From: Myxococcales bacterium
GTDB taxonomy: Bacteria > Myxococcota > UBA727 > GCA-2721815
DNA length: 64,000 bases
NCBI GenBank assembly: GCA_002721815.1
Contig: PBLQ01000001.1
Coordinates: 1-64,000 of the forward strand
Direction of reading: 5' to 3'
Part shown: piece by piece, positions 17,358 to 26,151 of the stretch
How positions within the stretch are numbered: position 1 is the first letter of the stretch
How the letters are laid out: every line of letters begins with the position of its first letter
Program-made: the position numbers and the translations under genes
The notes under the pieces: generated by a model
What the model was told of the DNA's origin: nothing
The model's database searches: none
The model's input: the letters and a program-made list of their open reading frames with translations, nothing else

Positions 17358-17984
17358 ATGACTCAAGTTTTTACAAAAAAACATAAAAAATCAAGTTGTC
17401 TCGCCCCATTCCTGCTTTTCCTGGCTCTTACCGCTCCGTCTTTCGCTCAAGAAACAACAAAAGAGCTTTCTGGAGCTCCTAATCACCTATTAAATAAAGA
17501 TAAAAAATCAGAAACGTTGGGTTTACCGGTTGGTCTTTTCGGCGTGTACCACCAGCGGCAACCTGCCCACTTGAAGGCAAAAAACGACGCACAACTTCAG
17601 GAATTATTGGACAGCTTGGCTTTTTATATTCGTCCCTTCGCTGAGCCTCGATTGGAAAGGCTCTTCAAATCTTTCAAGGTCATCGAAATCAAAAGCGACA
17701 CCCGGCAACTGGGCATTAAAGTGGACACTTTCGATAATTTTGTCTGGACGCCGGTGGACGGTCGCTGGCAAGAATTCAAAAATACCCCGAGAGGCGACTT
17801 TAAATTACGACGTTGGGTTAAAAACGGCATCCTCCATTCTGAAGCCAACCAAAACGGTCCCATCAAACAGAACCGATACTACCTCTCAGATGATGGCCAA
17901 ACCTTGCGCTTGGAAGTCACCGTCACGTCCGAGTATCTGCCCCGTCCCCTGGAGCTGGCTTATCGGTATCAAAGGGTGAAATGA
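17358..17984 (+). CDS. Secreted hypothetical protein
   Basis: The 208-residue product has a Sec signal peptide: a basic N-terminus, a hydrophobic core LAPFLLFLALTAPSFA, and cleavage after SFA. The mature part is rich in predicted beta strands and ends with a pattern (DDGQTLRLEVTVTSEYLPRPLELAYRY) that recalls lipocalin-like periplasmic proteins measuring a 'strength of signal' barrel. I do not recognise the family with confidence. ATG at 17358 is chosen because the signal peptide begins there. It is divergent from the TetR gene, so the two may share regulation. Confidence 0.7.
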   Translation: MTQVFTKKHKKSSCLAPFLLFLALTAPSFAQETTKELSGAPNHLLNKDKKSETLGLPVGLFGVYHQRQPAHLKAKNDAQLQELLDSLAFYIRPFAEPRLERLFKSFKVIEIKSDTRQLGIKVDTFDNFVWTPVDGRWQEFKNTPRGDFKLRRWVKNGILHSEANQNGPIKQNRYYLSDDGQTLRLEVTVTSEYLPRPLELAYRYQRVK

Positions 17985-18024
17985 GCTCGTTTTCCATTTC
18001 ACCGATGGTTATCGAAGACACTCA

Positions 18025-18040
18025 TCAGTGCGGGCACTGA
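18025..18040. other. Short dyad in the gap before the nitronate monooxygenase gene
   Basis: TCAGTGCGGGCACTGA forms a perfect short hairpin (six paired bases with a four-base loop) 40 bases after the preceding stop. There is no T-tract, so it is not a standard terminator. It could be a transcript-end hairpin or an operator. Confidence 0.3.
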
Positions 18041-18062
18041 GGCATTGAGGGTGGCAAACGGT

Positions 18063-18090
18063 TTGGTTCAACCCTAAAATAGGTTATTAT
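18063..18090 (+). promoter_or_regulatory. Possible sigma-70 promoter for the nitronate monooxygenase gene
   Basis: TTGGTT (18063-18068) and TATTAT (18085-18090) are separated by 16 bases and lie 38 bases upstream of the start codon. The match is fair, not strong. It is flanked by AACC...GGTT, a weak dyad. Confidence 0.35.
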
Positions 18091-18128
18091 ATCGGTTTGA
18101 ATGACGATTTACCCATGGAAACCCAAAC

Positions 18129-19112
18129 ATGAATGACAATACCCGCCAATTTTTAGAACATACAGGCATTGAGCTGCCGCTTATCTGCGGGGCCATGTAC
18201 CCTTGCTCCAACCCCGAACTCATCGCTGCCGTTTCCGATGCGGGGGGCATTGGCATCATTCAACCCATCTCCATGCAATACGTGCACGGGCACGATCTGC
18301 GCGAGGGCATTCGCTACATGAAGACCCTCACAGACAAACCCATCGGCTTTAACGCCATCGTCGAAAAATCCTCTGACATCTATATGAATCGAATGAAAAA
18401 ATGGATCGATATTGCCCTTGAAGAAGGCGTGCGTTTTTTCATCACGGCCTTGGGCAATCCACGTTTTGTGTGCGAAAAAGTGCATGCCATGGGGGGCGTG
18501 GTTTATCACGATGTCACCGAACGTAAATGGGCCCAAAAAGCCATTGACGAGGGCGTCGATGGCCTCATTTGTGTCAACAGCAATGCGGGCGGTCATGCAG
18601 GCGCACTCAAACCTCAAGAGCTCTTTGACTCCATGAGTGATCTGGGTGTGCCTTTGGTATGCGCCGGAGGCGTGGGCGATGAACAACAATTCTTAGACAT
18701 GATCAACATCGGTTACGGCGGTGTGCAATTGGGCACCCGATTCATCGCCACCCAAGAATGTAAAGCCCACAATGACTACAAAAGCGCCATCTGTGACGCA
18801 AAGGCCGACGATATTGTATTAACCGAACGTATCTCGGGCGTTCCTGTCGCCATTATAAAAACGCCTTTTATTGAAAAAACCGGCACCGAAGCTGGCTGGC
18901 TCATGAAAAAAATTCTGCGTCACCGAAAACTCAAACATTACGGTCGCATGTACTATTCAGTGAAGAGCCTGTTCGAACTCAAAAAAGCCTCGCTGCAAGG
19001 GATGAATTATAAAGATTTCTTCCAGGCGGGAAAAAGCGTTTCAGGAATTCACGAAGTAGAATCAGCCAAGGATGTGGTCGCGCGTTTCGCTCAAGCCTAC
19101 GGAACGCCTTAG
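18129..19112 (+). CDS. Nitronate monooxygenase / 2-nitropropane dioxygenase family protein
   Basis: This is a 327-residue FMN-dependent TIM-barrel enzyme. It has the N-terminal PLICGAMYPCSNPELIAAVSDAGGIG, the central GGHAG loop, AGGVGD, and the FMN-phosphate-binding GVQLGTRFIATQECKAH. These identify the NMO family, which oxidises alkyl nitronates and related compounds; the physiological substrate is unclear. It is cytoplasmic, with no signal peptide. ATG at 18129 begins the conserved domain. It is flanked by an upstream gap of 144 bases and is convergent with the next gene (3-base gap), so it is probably a single-gene transcript. It could instead be an enoyl-ACP reductase II-like member of the same superfamily. 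Confidence 0.9.
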   Translation: MNDNTRQFLEHTGIELPLICGAMYPCSNPELIAAVSDAGGIGIIQPISMQYVHGHDLREGIRYMKTLTDKPIGFNAIVEKSSDIYMNRMKKWIDIALEEGVRFFITALGNPRFVCEKVHAMGGVVYHDVTERKWAQKAIDEGVDGLICVNSNAGGHAGALKPQELFDSMSDLGVPLVCAGGVGDEQQFLDMINIGYGGVQLGTRFIATQECKAHNDYKSAICDAKADDIVLTERISGVPVAIIKTPFIEKTGTEAGWLMKKILRHRKLKHYGRMYYSVKSLFELKKASLQGMNYKDFFQAGKSVSGIHEVESAKDVVARFAQAYGTP

Positions 19113-19115
19113 CCT

Positions 19116-20180
19116 TTAATCGTCATCGTCTTCATCACCGAAACCGTCGATGAGGCTGTTGCCTAAGCAAAGCCAGATGGGCAAGCACACTCCAATGTCC
19201 ACCGCCGTAAAACGCTCGGACGTGCAACACACCTCACCGTCGAAAAGTTCGCAATCGAAAGACCGTGTACACACCGAAAAGCCTTGGGTATCCCAAAAGC
19301 CTTGTTCAGTTTCCATGCTCATCCCGCCGTCCAAGAGGTCGCCTGCTAAGCCCCCATCGGTCACCGACGAGGTTGGAGGGGCCGTTCCAGCATCGTGGCT
19401 TACAACCCCACTGGAAGTACCGGCATCCATTGGGTCTTCAGGGGACATGACCACGCCCGCATCCATCGGATCAGGTGTTGGCCCCACAGGCACACCGGCG
19501 TCGACTAAGTTAGAGGCTGCCACCGAACCTGCATCGGGCATGGTGAAGACCCCACCATCGAGCCCACCAGCGGAAAAGCCACCAAAGGAAGCGGAGCCGC
19601 CATCCCCTTCACCACCAAAATCAAAAGAGAAGTTACAATTTTCTTCGGCCCGACAGTCAGTGCCTCTCAAGGTCATGCAGCAGGTGTCTCCACCCAAAGC
19701 AGCGCTACAGTCATCATCGTCATCACAACCAATGCTCCGGGTGGTGATGGGACATGATCCCATTCCGCCATTTTCACCAGGCTCACCGCAGAATCCAACC
19801 CCACAAAAAACGCAACAGGGCGTTCCTGGCACACAAGTGGTGCCGTCACAAACCACACCTTCTTCGGCGGAGCCGCTGTACATCTCCAAAGACGCAAAAT
19901 CTAAAATGGCTAAAATAGGGTTATCAGCCTCGGGCCATTCCTCGGGCAAACAAGAGAGGACCCCACCGTCCACATATAGACCTTCGAGCGGGCCGCCATC
20001 GCCGATCAGGGTCGACCATGCCTCATTAAAGTCAAAATTGTCTTCTTGACCCGCATCGATCATGACAGCAGGTGGCTCTGGGGTCTCATCTCGAGGACTG
20101 GTTTGATTGGACTGTACCGTCGGTTCGCCTTGGCAACCCAACACAACCATAAAAGGTAAAAACCACAACCACTTTGTCAC
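19116..20180 (-). CDS. DAG-rich, cysteine-rich lipoprotein
   Basis: The 354-residue protein has a compact lipoprotein signal ending VVLGC (Cys16). I place the start at GTG 20180, which follows GGAG by 5 bases; the upstream ATG at 20207 has no such site and would lengthen the signal peptide. The middle has two cysteine clusters (CCVFCGVGFC and CDDDDDCSAALGGDTCC) and a C-terminal cluster. Between them lies a low-complexity stretch with about six DAG and several DGG motifs. It ends in an acidic tail, DEDDDD. No catalytic family is recognised. It is last in a run of four same-strand envelope genes (20180-23482). The cysteine clusters suggest a disulfide-stabilised surface protein. Confidence 0.75.
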   Translation of the reverse strand: MTKWLWFLPFMVVLGCQGEPTVQSNQTSPRDETPEPPAVMIDAGQEDNFDFNEAWSTLIGDGGPLEGLYVDGGVLSCLPEEWPEADNPILAILDFASLEMYSGSAEEGVVCDGTTCVPGTPCCVFCGVGFCGEPGENGGMGSCPITTRSIGCDDDDDCSAALGGDTCCMTLRGTDCRAEENCNFSFDFGGEGDGGSASFGGFSAGGLDGGVFTMPDAGSVAASNLVDAGVPVGPTPDPMDAGVVMSPEDPMDAGTSSGVVSHDAGTAPPTSSVTDGGLAGDLLDGGMSMETEQGFWDTQGFSVCTRSFDCELFDGEVCCTSERFTAVDIGVCLPIWLCLGNSLIDGFGDEDDDD

Positions 20181-20211
20181 ACCATCTCCTGCAAACAGAA
20201 TTCTCATCCCA

Positions 20212-21246
20212 CTACTCTACACCATCCGGTGAGGTGGGTGCGAGCTTAATCCCCAGTTGAGGGTAAGTTCCTGGGGCAAAAGTACCATTTTCTTGTAGGC
20301 TTCGTAAATCGGGCAACTGGCGCGAAGCCCCGTGTTTAAAAAGGATTTTTTCCCGCCAGTTGTGTATTTGATCCCGGTTGTGCTGCATGGCGCCGGAAAT
20401 GGCCCCATAAGCCCCTCCAGAATACCACCCCAAACCAATCACCGCCAAGGCACCGGCCACCACGTAGTCCTGCGTGTATGCGCTGTAACCCGCACCGGCC
20501 AATAAAACCCCGCTCCACAACATGGACGTGAAACCCGTTTGCCATTGGCCCAAGTAGAAATGGCCCAAACCAGGAATGGCCGATAACAGCCCGGCCATCA
20601 GCGGACTTTTCCCCTTAGGCAATGCCTCTGGCGCAATGGCCGAATGCAACCCTTGGGCTTGTTCGTGTAAGGGACCTTCACTGGCAATCAATCCGCCAAG
20701 CACCATGCGCGCCAATTCTATTTCGCCTGCGTCCAAATGCCCCCATGCCAAAAACCATTGGGCATGGGCACGTAACAAAGCAGGTGCACTCTCGTCTTCT
20801 GCTATCAATCGAAACCTGGGTTTTGCCGCAAAACTTTGCTCCGCGGTCAAATAGGCCAGCCCCGCAGAAAACAAAGCTTGCCACCTGAGGCCTGACGCCT
20901 GCGCTCTTTGTGCCACCTCGTCCCATTGAACGGCGGCCGCTTCGAACTGGCCTCCCCGATACAAAGCTTCACCAATGGCACAAGCAGCGCGTGCGGCCGC
21001 GTCCCCCTGGCCTTTCACTTGGAACAGGTAACGGCGGTATTCTGTGATCGCACGATAAAAATCACCATCGGCAAAAAGGTGATCGGCAAATTCGATATGC
21101 GACGTCCCCCCACCAACATTTTCTTTGGCTGGCATGGGGCTCGCCTCTAACGTCACCGGCGTGGGCGCTTCTTGGGCTTGTGTGTTCATGGGGAGGGATG
21201 AAAGAAAAAACACCAGCCACAGAACACGTTGGGGAAAAGAACTCAT
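20212..21246 (-). CDS. Secreted TPR protein with C-terminal membrane helices
   Basis: The product has 344 residues from ATG 21246. A signal peptide (SFPQRVLWLVFFLSSLPMNTQA) is followed by TPR-like helical repeats at roughly residues 50-200 (DFYRAITEYRRYLFQ, GQFEAAAVQWDEVAQ). Two hydrophobic helices follow (about 225-285) with the sequence GLLSAIPGLGHFYLGQWQTG, which resembles TM2/DUF5683-type segments. The start ATG overlaps the TGA of the YidD-like gene (ATGA), so translation is coupled. An envelope assembly role together with that neighbour is inferred from context; no enzyme motif is present. Confidence 0.8.
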   Translation of the reverse strand: MSSFPQRVLWLVFFLSSLPMNTQAQEAPTPVTLEASPMPAKENVGGGTSHIEFADHLFADGDFYRAITEYRRYLFQVKGQGDAAARAACAIGEALYRGGQFEAAAVQWDEVAQRAQASGLRWQALFSAGLAYLTAEQSFAAKPRFRLIAEDESAPALLRAHAQWFLAWGHLDAGEIELARMVLGGLIASEGPLHEQAQGLHSAIAPEALPKGKSPLMAGLLSAIPGLGHFYLGQWQTGFTSMLWSGVLLAGAGYSAYTQDYVVAGALAVIGLGWYSGGAYGAISGAMQHNRDQIHNWREKILFKHGASRQLPDLRSLQENGTFAPGTYPQLGIKLAPTSPDGVE

Positions 21247-21806
21247 GGAGATTGTCCTTCTGTCGCGATGGGCGACAACAACAGCAGTTGCTCTGGCCGT
21301 ACCGGTTGAAATCCAGTGAACCGTTCGGGCTGCCAAATGATGTAATTTTCCACAGGGTCAAAAAAGCGTCGTTGATGACCCGAGCCAATCTCCGGCAACC
21401 ATCTCACGCTCGAGGAGCGACCGCTGCGAATCAAACGTTCCAAGCCCATGAGAATGCCAACCGGACCAAAACGCCCCACTGCCTGGTTGGCAAAATGGGA
21501 ACAAGTGGGTGCATGGGCACATCGCGGTCCATCCACTTTGGTGAGGAAATTACGATAATACAATGCGGCCAAATACAGAGGGTTCGACGACAGCCGGGTG
21601 GCTTTACGCCATGCTTTTTTTACGGTATTTTTTTTTGGTGCGTCCAAGGCACGCGCCGGCAACGGGCTCGCGCCTTGCCCGGGCGTATGGGCAGCATTGC
21701 CAACAAAAGGGTGTTTCAGGCCTGCAGTAAACGGTGCAAAATCCTTCGCCCCAGCGTTTTGTCCGAAAAAAGCAATCACCAACAACAATGTCATGCGTAC
21801 AAGCAT
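21243..21806 (-). CDS. YidD-like protein with N-terminal signal peptide
   Basis: The 187-residue protein starts with a signal peptide (MLVRMTLLLVIAFFGQNAGA). A YidD/DUF37-type core lies in the middle (about residues 78-125), with the invariant-looking GPRCAHAPTCSHFANQAV and the following RFGPVGILMGLERLIRSG. Standard YidD is a small (~85-residue) protein that helps YidC insert inner-membrane proteins and lies near rnpA/yidC. This version is longer, exported, lies far from such genes, and has lost the family's C-terminal KCHP-type motif. It overlaps its upstream neighbour by one base (TAATG) and its downstream neighbour by ATGA, so the three genes are tightly coupled. The function may differ from that of classical YidD. 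Confidence 0.8.
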   Translation of the reverse strand: MLVRMTLLLVIAFFGQNAGAKDFAPFTAGLKHPFVGNAAHTPGQGASPLPARALDAPKKNTVKKAWRKATRLSSNPLYLAALYYRNFLTKVDGPRCAHAPTCSHFANQAVGRFGPVGILMGLERLIRSGRSSSVRWLPEIGSGHQRRFFDPVENYIIWQPERFTGFQPVRPEQLLLLSPIATEGQSP

Positions 21807-23482
21807 TAAGGGTGCGCTCCATGTTCGTGATCGTGATGATCTTCTTTTTGAGCTTGCAGCCGTGCTGCGATTAAGCTTCTTACCGCAACGTTGGAGCTCT
21901 TTTGCGCGATTAACTCCAATTCAATTTTATCGGCACGGCTTAACTCTTTGGGTGACATCCCCAACAGCGTTTTTATATCTACCGTGGCCAATCGGTCTGA
22001 TTTTTTCAGGCCGTTCAATGCGGCCTCCCACGCCTCGGCTTCATTCTCGTAGGTTCGAGCGAGCAACCCCTGCATCACGGGGTCTTTAAGCCAAGCCTTG
22101 CCTTTGGTATTGATTTCGTTACGCGCCCATGCCTTGGCGTCGTCCAACAACGCCCGTCGAACTGCCAATACCCAAGCGCCTCTTTTGGCATTCAAGCCTT
22201 GTGGCCAAACCTTTTTCGCCTCTTTTAATAGATATTGGCTTTCTTTACGCAACGCATTCTTGGCACTTGCGTCTTTCATTGCGAGACCCAACTGCTTTTT
22301 CAATTCCGCTTCCATGACGTATACTTCACCCATGTCTAAACCAAGCTCAGGGGCTTTTTGCGAGGCTTCTTTAAATAATTTTTTGTTTTGGGTGGCCACA
22401 CACCACTGCAACCACAAGCGCAGCACTGACGACCTCAAGTGGGGTGGAACACGATTCACCCGAGGCATCTCCTGCTCTTTGATGGTCTCAATTTTGGTTT
22501 GCCCTTTGGCACGCAACACCTTTTCTTCCGCACGAAAATAAGGCGACAAGGCCAACTGCGCCACACGCGCGTCAAATGTTTTTCGGTCTTTGAGCGCCAA
22601 TGCGGTCTGCGCTTCGAGATAGTTGAGTTGCCCCAATAAAGTGGGAGAAAGGGCAGCGCGTTGATCTTCATTGAAATCTAAAAGCTTCTTGGCGTTTTGC
22701 CATTTTTGTTGACCGATCCAAGCCTGTACGCGCTCGAAGCGTAAGAGCGTGGCTTCACCCGTGGGTGCAGGAAGCGCGGTGATGGCCTCCTCGTGGGCCC
22801 CCCATTTGTTGAGGGTCTTGGCTTTCATCCATCGCGCACGTGCACTGTTATTTTTCTTATTCAGCGTTTGGGTCAGATGCCCCAAATACCGATCGTCGTG
22901 CTGACCAAGCACGTCCAATGTCATGGCTTTCATCAAGGCCACATTTTCGGTTTCCGGTTGATCCGTTTTCAAAAAAGCGATGATCTTTTCAGATTGATGA
23001 ACCAAACCTGCCTTTGCCAGCACATAGGCTCGTGCCACCTGACCCAGCAGATTTTCTTTGCCACCCTCGCCCGATAAGCTGATGAGACCCACGGCATCCA
23101 CCAACCGCTCTTTATAGTTGGTACTCGACCAGTCCAAGCAGTAGCTCACGGCCAGCAAACTCAATGCGGTGTTTTTTTCAGGCACCGCAATGGTTTCTTG
23201 GTGATACAACCAAGCTTCTCTTTTGAGTGCTTCCGCATCTCCCCCCACTTGTTCGTGCCACAGTTGGAGCCACTGGCCCAAATGACCTTTGCTGGGTTTT
23301 TCAAGTTTGGGTAAATTCTTCACCACCTCCCGCCCCCAAAGGGCATTGGCCATGTTGGGAAAAGGGGGCCGCACCAACTTTTCAGGCTTCTTGGGCGCCA
23401 CTGGTGCTTGAGGGGATTGGGTGGGGCCATTGCAGGCCACCAAGAACAAACAAATTGTCGAAAGCCAGATGATGTATTTCAA
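21806..23482 (-). CDS. Helical-repeat lipoprotein with His-rich tail
   Basis: The 558-residue protein has a lipobox FLVAC (Cys17) after a short hydrophobic leader and a Pro/Lys-rich linker. The rest is almost entirely helical with TPR-like repeats (e.g. LLRFERVQAWIGQQKWQNAKKLLDF, LGQLNYLEAQTALAL), suggesting a protein-binding scaffold. The C-terminus, HHDHEHGAHP, could bind metal. The start is TTG 23482, placed 6 bases after GTAGGA; there is no ATG nearby. It is the first gene of the group that includes the YidD-like and TPR proteins. No known family is recognised; a periplasmic or outer-membrane assembly role is only contextual. Confidence 0.75.
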   Translation of the reverse strand: MKYIIWLSTICLFLVACNGPTQSPQAPVAPKKPEKLVRPPFPNMANALWGREVVKNLPKLEKPSKGHLGQWLQLWHEQVGGDAEALKREAWLYHQETIAVPEKNTALSLLAVSYCLDWSSTNYKERLVDAVGLISLSGEGGKENLLGQVARAYVLAKAGLVHQSEKIIAFLKTDQPETENVALMKAMTLDVLGQHDDRYLGHLTQTLNKKNNSARARWMKAKTLNKWGAHEEAITALPAPTGEATLLRFERVQAWIGQQKWQNAKKLLDFNEDQRAALSPTLLGQLNYLEAQTALALKDRKTFDARVAQLALSPYFRAEEKVLRAKGQTKIETIKEQEMPRVNRVPPHLRSSVLRLWLQWCVATQNKKLFKEASQKAPELGLDMGEVYVMEAELKKQLGLAMKDASAKNALRKESQYLLKEAKKVWPQGLNAKRGAWVLAVRRALLDDAKAWARNEINTKGKAWLKDPVMQGLLARTYENEAEAWEAALNGLKKSDRLATVDIKTLLGMSPKELSRADKIELELIAQKSSNVAVRSLIAARLQAQKEDHHDHEHGAHP

Positions 23483-23616
23483 AGCGTGTCCTACACAAAG
23501 GGTTTTGCATCCAGGAGCCTAGAGACTTTCCTTGGGTTTTAAAAGCCGGTTTCCCCTACAAAACAGGTGCATTAAGTCCCCATTTTAGGATAGGAAAGAA
23601 AAAACAGGGAGGCCCC

Positions 23617-24693
23617 ATGTCTGTAAGGGAAAATCTGGTTGCTGTGATCATGGCCGGTGGCATTGGAAGCCGTTTTTGGCCCGCTTCTACCCCCGAAAAC
23701 CCCAAGCAATTTTTACAATTCTTCGGAGATCGGTCACTTTTACAAAAAAGTTACGATCGTATAGCCGCATTAATCCCTCCGGAGCGGGTTCTCATTCTGA
23801 CCCAAGAGCGCTTTCGTGGGCTTGTGAAGAGCCAACTTCCTGATATTCCTAATGAAAATATTATTGGAGAGCCCATTCGACGCGATACCGCAGCACCGGT
23901 GGCACTGAGCGCATTGTGGACCCATGAAAAGTGGGGCTCTCAGGTTTTGGCGGTTTTGACCTCTGATCATCTCATCGGAACCGATGAAGATTTTCAAAAA
24001 GCCCTCATCTCAGCGGGCGAAGCAGCCATGCAATCCGATTGTCTGTACACCTTTGGCATTCCGCCCAGTTATCCGGCCACGGGCTATGGCTACCTGGAGA
24101 CGGGTGAACCGCTGCAAGAAAACGAAGGCATCGCGCATTTCGGACTAGAACGATTCGTAGAAAAGCCCGATCTCGCCACCGCAAAAAGATATTGCGAGGC
24201 CGGACACTTTCTGTGGAACAGTGGCATGTTTGTGTGGCGCAATGATGTGATTTTGAAAGAATTCGAAAAGCAACTGCCCGATCATCTCAAACACCTCCAA
24301 TCCGCTTGCGCCGGCGGCAAAACCCTAACGCCCGAATCGCTGCTTGAAAGCTTCGAACCCTTACAAAGTATTTCAGTGGACTTTGGCATCATGGAAAACG
24401 CCGCCGATGTTCGCTGCGTTAAAGCCAACTTCTCTTGGAGTGATGTGGGTGGGTGGCGCGCCCTTTTCGATCACATGGCCGCTGACACTGACGGGAATAT
24501 CGCTCAACAAGCCCAAACCTTTGCCCACGAAGCCACCGGCAACCTGGTGTTCTCCTCCCATGACGGGGAAGAGGTGGGACTGCTTGGGGTAGACAACCTC
24601 GTGGTGGTACGATCGCAAGGTCAAACGCTCATCGCCCACAAAGACAAAGTCGAAGACCTCAAAAAACTATTGGCCAAACGGGATACCCAGTGA
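23617..24693 (+). CDS. manC: Mannose-1-phosphate guanylyltransferase
   Basis: The enzyme has 358 residues and makes GDP-mannose from GTP and mannose-1-phosphate, supplying polysaccharide or glycan synthesis. It has the nucleotidyltransferase signature AGGIGSRFWP...PKQFL, the EPIRRDTAAPVALSA region and the sugar-phosphate-binding VEKP. It lacks the C-terminal phosphomannose isomerase domain, so it is the short monofunctional form. ATG at 23617 follows AGGGAGG by 4-5 bases. It is first in a five-gene run; its TGA overlaps the next start (GTGA), so an Mla-like transporter is translationally coupled to it. The 134-base upstream region, shared with the divergent lipoprotein, has no clear promoter. 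Confidence 0.93.
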   Translation: MSVRENLVAVIMAGGIGSRFWPASTPENPKQFLQFFGDRSLLQKSYDRIAALIPPERVLILTQERFRGLVKSQLPDIPNENIIGEPIRRDTAAPVALSALWTHEKWGSQVLAVLTSDHLIGTDEDFQKALISAGEAAMQSDCLYTFGIPPSYPATGYGYLETGEPLQENEGIAHFGLERFVEKPDLATAKRYCEAGHFLWNSGMFVWRNDVILKEFEKQLPDHLKHLQSACAGGKTLTPESLLESFEPLQSISVDFGIMENAADVRCVKANFSWSDVGGWRALFDHMAADTDGNIAQQAQTFAHEATGNLVFSSHDGEEVGLLGVDNLVVVRSQGQTLIAHKDKVEDLKKLLAKRDTQ

Positions 24694-25382
24694 CCGGTAT
24701 TCCAACCATTGGACTTCATTTGCAACAGTTTGAAGTTCGTGGCCGCAGCGACTTTCAGCTGGGCCCTCTAACGGCAGAAATTGTACCGGGCAGTTTCGTG
24801 GGTGTTTTGGGCGCCGCCCAATCGGGCAAATCATTGTTGCTCGCCAGTCTGTGCGGATTGGTTGCCCATAAAGGAAAAAAAGAATTCTCAAACGCCCAAT
24901 CACAAGATGGCGTGAACATACAACTCATCTTTCAAGAAGGCGGCCTGCTCGAAGAACAAACCGTACAAGCCAATCTCAGTTTGGCACAGGGTGCTTTTGG
25001 CGCTGTGGATCTTCAAATCCAAAATGCCCTACTCTCACGCTTGGGCATTGAGCAGGCAAACTCACTCCTCCCCCGTGAATTAAGTGGCGGTATGCGAAAA
25101 CGTGTTTTGCTGGCCAGAGCTCTACTGTGTGAGCCGCAAATATTGCTCATTGACAATGTGGCCGCAGGCTTGGATCCGAACAACGCACAAAAACTTTTGG
25201 AGTTGGTTTTGGAATTCAAACGGGAACAGGGGTTCACCTTATTGTGGGTGACTCACGAGCCCGGGCCCATGTTGTCCCATTTGGATCAAGTCATGATCTT
25301 ACAGGAAGGCCAGCTTTTGTTCATGGGCCACCAAGACACGCTCCCAGAAACGGAACACTTTCAATCCTACCTCCAGGTCTAA
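24690..25382 (+). CDS. MlaF-like ABC ATPase with degenerate Walker B
   Basis: The 230-residue nucleotide-binding protein has Walker A GAAQSGKS (41-48), a Q-loop FQEGG (Gln82), the signature LSGGMRKR (131-138), Walker B ILLIDN (151-156) and the H-loop His189. The residue after the Walker B aspartate is Asn156, where active ABC ATPases have the catalytic glutamate; the codon is AAT at 25155-25157. The LSGGMRKR form is the one seen in MlaF. The start is GTG 24690, overlapping the manC stop. It lies next to two MlaE-like permeases and a second ATPase with the opposite defect, so it is probably the non-hydrolysing half of a heterodimer. Confidence 0.88.
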   Translation: MTGIPTIGLHLQQFEVRGRSDFQLGPLTAEIVPGSFVGVLGAAQSGKSLLLASLCGLVAHKGKKEFSNAQSQDGVNIQLIFQEGGLLEEQTVQANLSLAQGAFGAVDLQIQNALLSRLGIEQANSLLPRELSGGMRKRVLLARALLCEPQILLIDNVAAGLDPNNAQKLLELVLEFKREQGFTLLWVTHEPGPMLSHLDQVMILQEGQLLFMGHQDTLPETEHFQSYLQV

Positions 25383-25386
25383 GCCC

Positions 25387-26151
25387 ATGAACACCATATT
25401 TCACAACAAACTCGTGGCCATCGGCAAACACACCCTTAACCCGGTGGGGTTTGTGGCCTACGCGTTGTTGTGCCTTTTACGTGGCCAAGTGGACCTGAGA
25501 GAATTCATCCGACACCTCTATCGATTTATTTACGGTGTTTTCCCTATCGTTCTCATGGCCTGCATTGGCGTGGGTGGCGTTGTGGCCCTTCAAGGCCTTG
25601 AATATGTGGCGCGCTACAATGCATCCGAGGTCTTTGGATGGGCTGCTGGTCTTTCAGCGTTTCGCGATGTGGCGCCCCTTTTACTCAGTTTTGTTTTGGC
25701 CAATGCGGTGGGTGCACGAAACACCGCAGAGTTGTTGGCTTGGCGAGCGCAGGCCGGTGAAGTGAGCTTTAAAGCTTTAGGCATTCACACTTTTCGCATC
25801 ATCGAAGGGCCGCGTCTGTTTGCGCTGACCGTTGCCGCATTGCTTTTGTACCCCATCGCGGTGGTGGCCACGTTGGTTTCCGCAATTGTTTTTGCAGGCA
25901 TGGTGGGCGACCAAAATGTCTATGCCAGCTTTTATAGCATTTACCACTATGTCCCCTTGGCAATTTTAGGGGCAGGCTTGCTGCGGCTGGGCTGCTTTGG
26001 TTTTCTGATCGGCGTGTTTTCGGTTTATTTTGCGCGCACCCAACGTTTTGATCCATTGAGCGTCGGCAAAGGTGTGGGCCGTGCGGCCGCCATCAGCACC
26101 CTTCTGATTTGCATTCTCAACTTTGTGCTCACCGCCCTGGAGACCCTATGA
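25387..26151 (+). CDS. MlaE-like ABC permease, first subunit
   Basis: The 254-residue inner-membrane protein has about five or six hydrophobic helices. It aligns by pattern with MlaE: the segment NAVGARNTAELLAWRAQAGE followed by KALGIHTFRIIEGPRLFAL corresponds to the MlaE GRSGsgmAtELGtMrvteQidAL...PR region, but with key residues changed. MlaE forms a homodimer that, with MlaF and an MCE protein, moves phospholipids. It starts at ATG 25387, four bases after the ATPase stop, and overlaps the next gene by ATGA. The presence of a second, different MlaE-like gene suggests a heterodimer here. The cargo is unknown. Confidence 0.85.
   Translation: MNTIFHNKLVAIGKHTLNPVGFVAYALLCLLRGQVDLREFIRHLYRFIYGVFPIVLMACIGVGGVVALQGLEYVARYNASEVFGWAAGLSAFRDVAPLLLSFVLANAVGARNTAELLAWRAQAGEVSFKALGIHTFRIIEGPRLFALTVAALLLYPIAVVATLVSAIVFAGMVGDQNVYASFYSIYHYVPLAILGAGLLRLGCFGFLIGVFSVYFARTQRFDPLSVGKGVGRAAAISTLLICILNFVLTALETL

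Noticed and set aside
19150-20049. 299-codon open frame on the plus strand
   Set aside because: It lies entirely opposite the DAG-rich lipoprotein, is Ser/Pro-rich low complexity, and has no ribosome binding site.
25152-25157. Asn in Walker B as a simple sequencing error
   Set aside because: GAC-AAT lies in a clean frame, and the partner ATPase has the matching signature defect, so a functional asymmetry is the better explanation, though raw reads should be checked.
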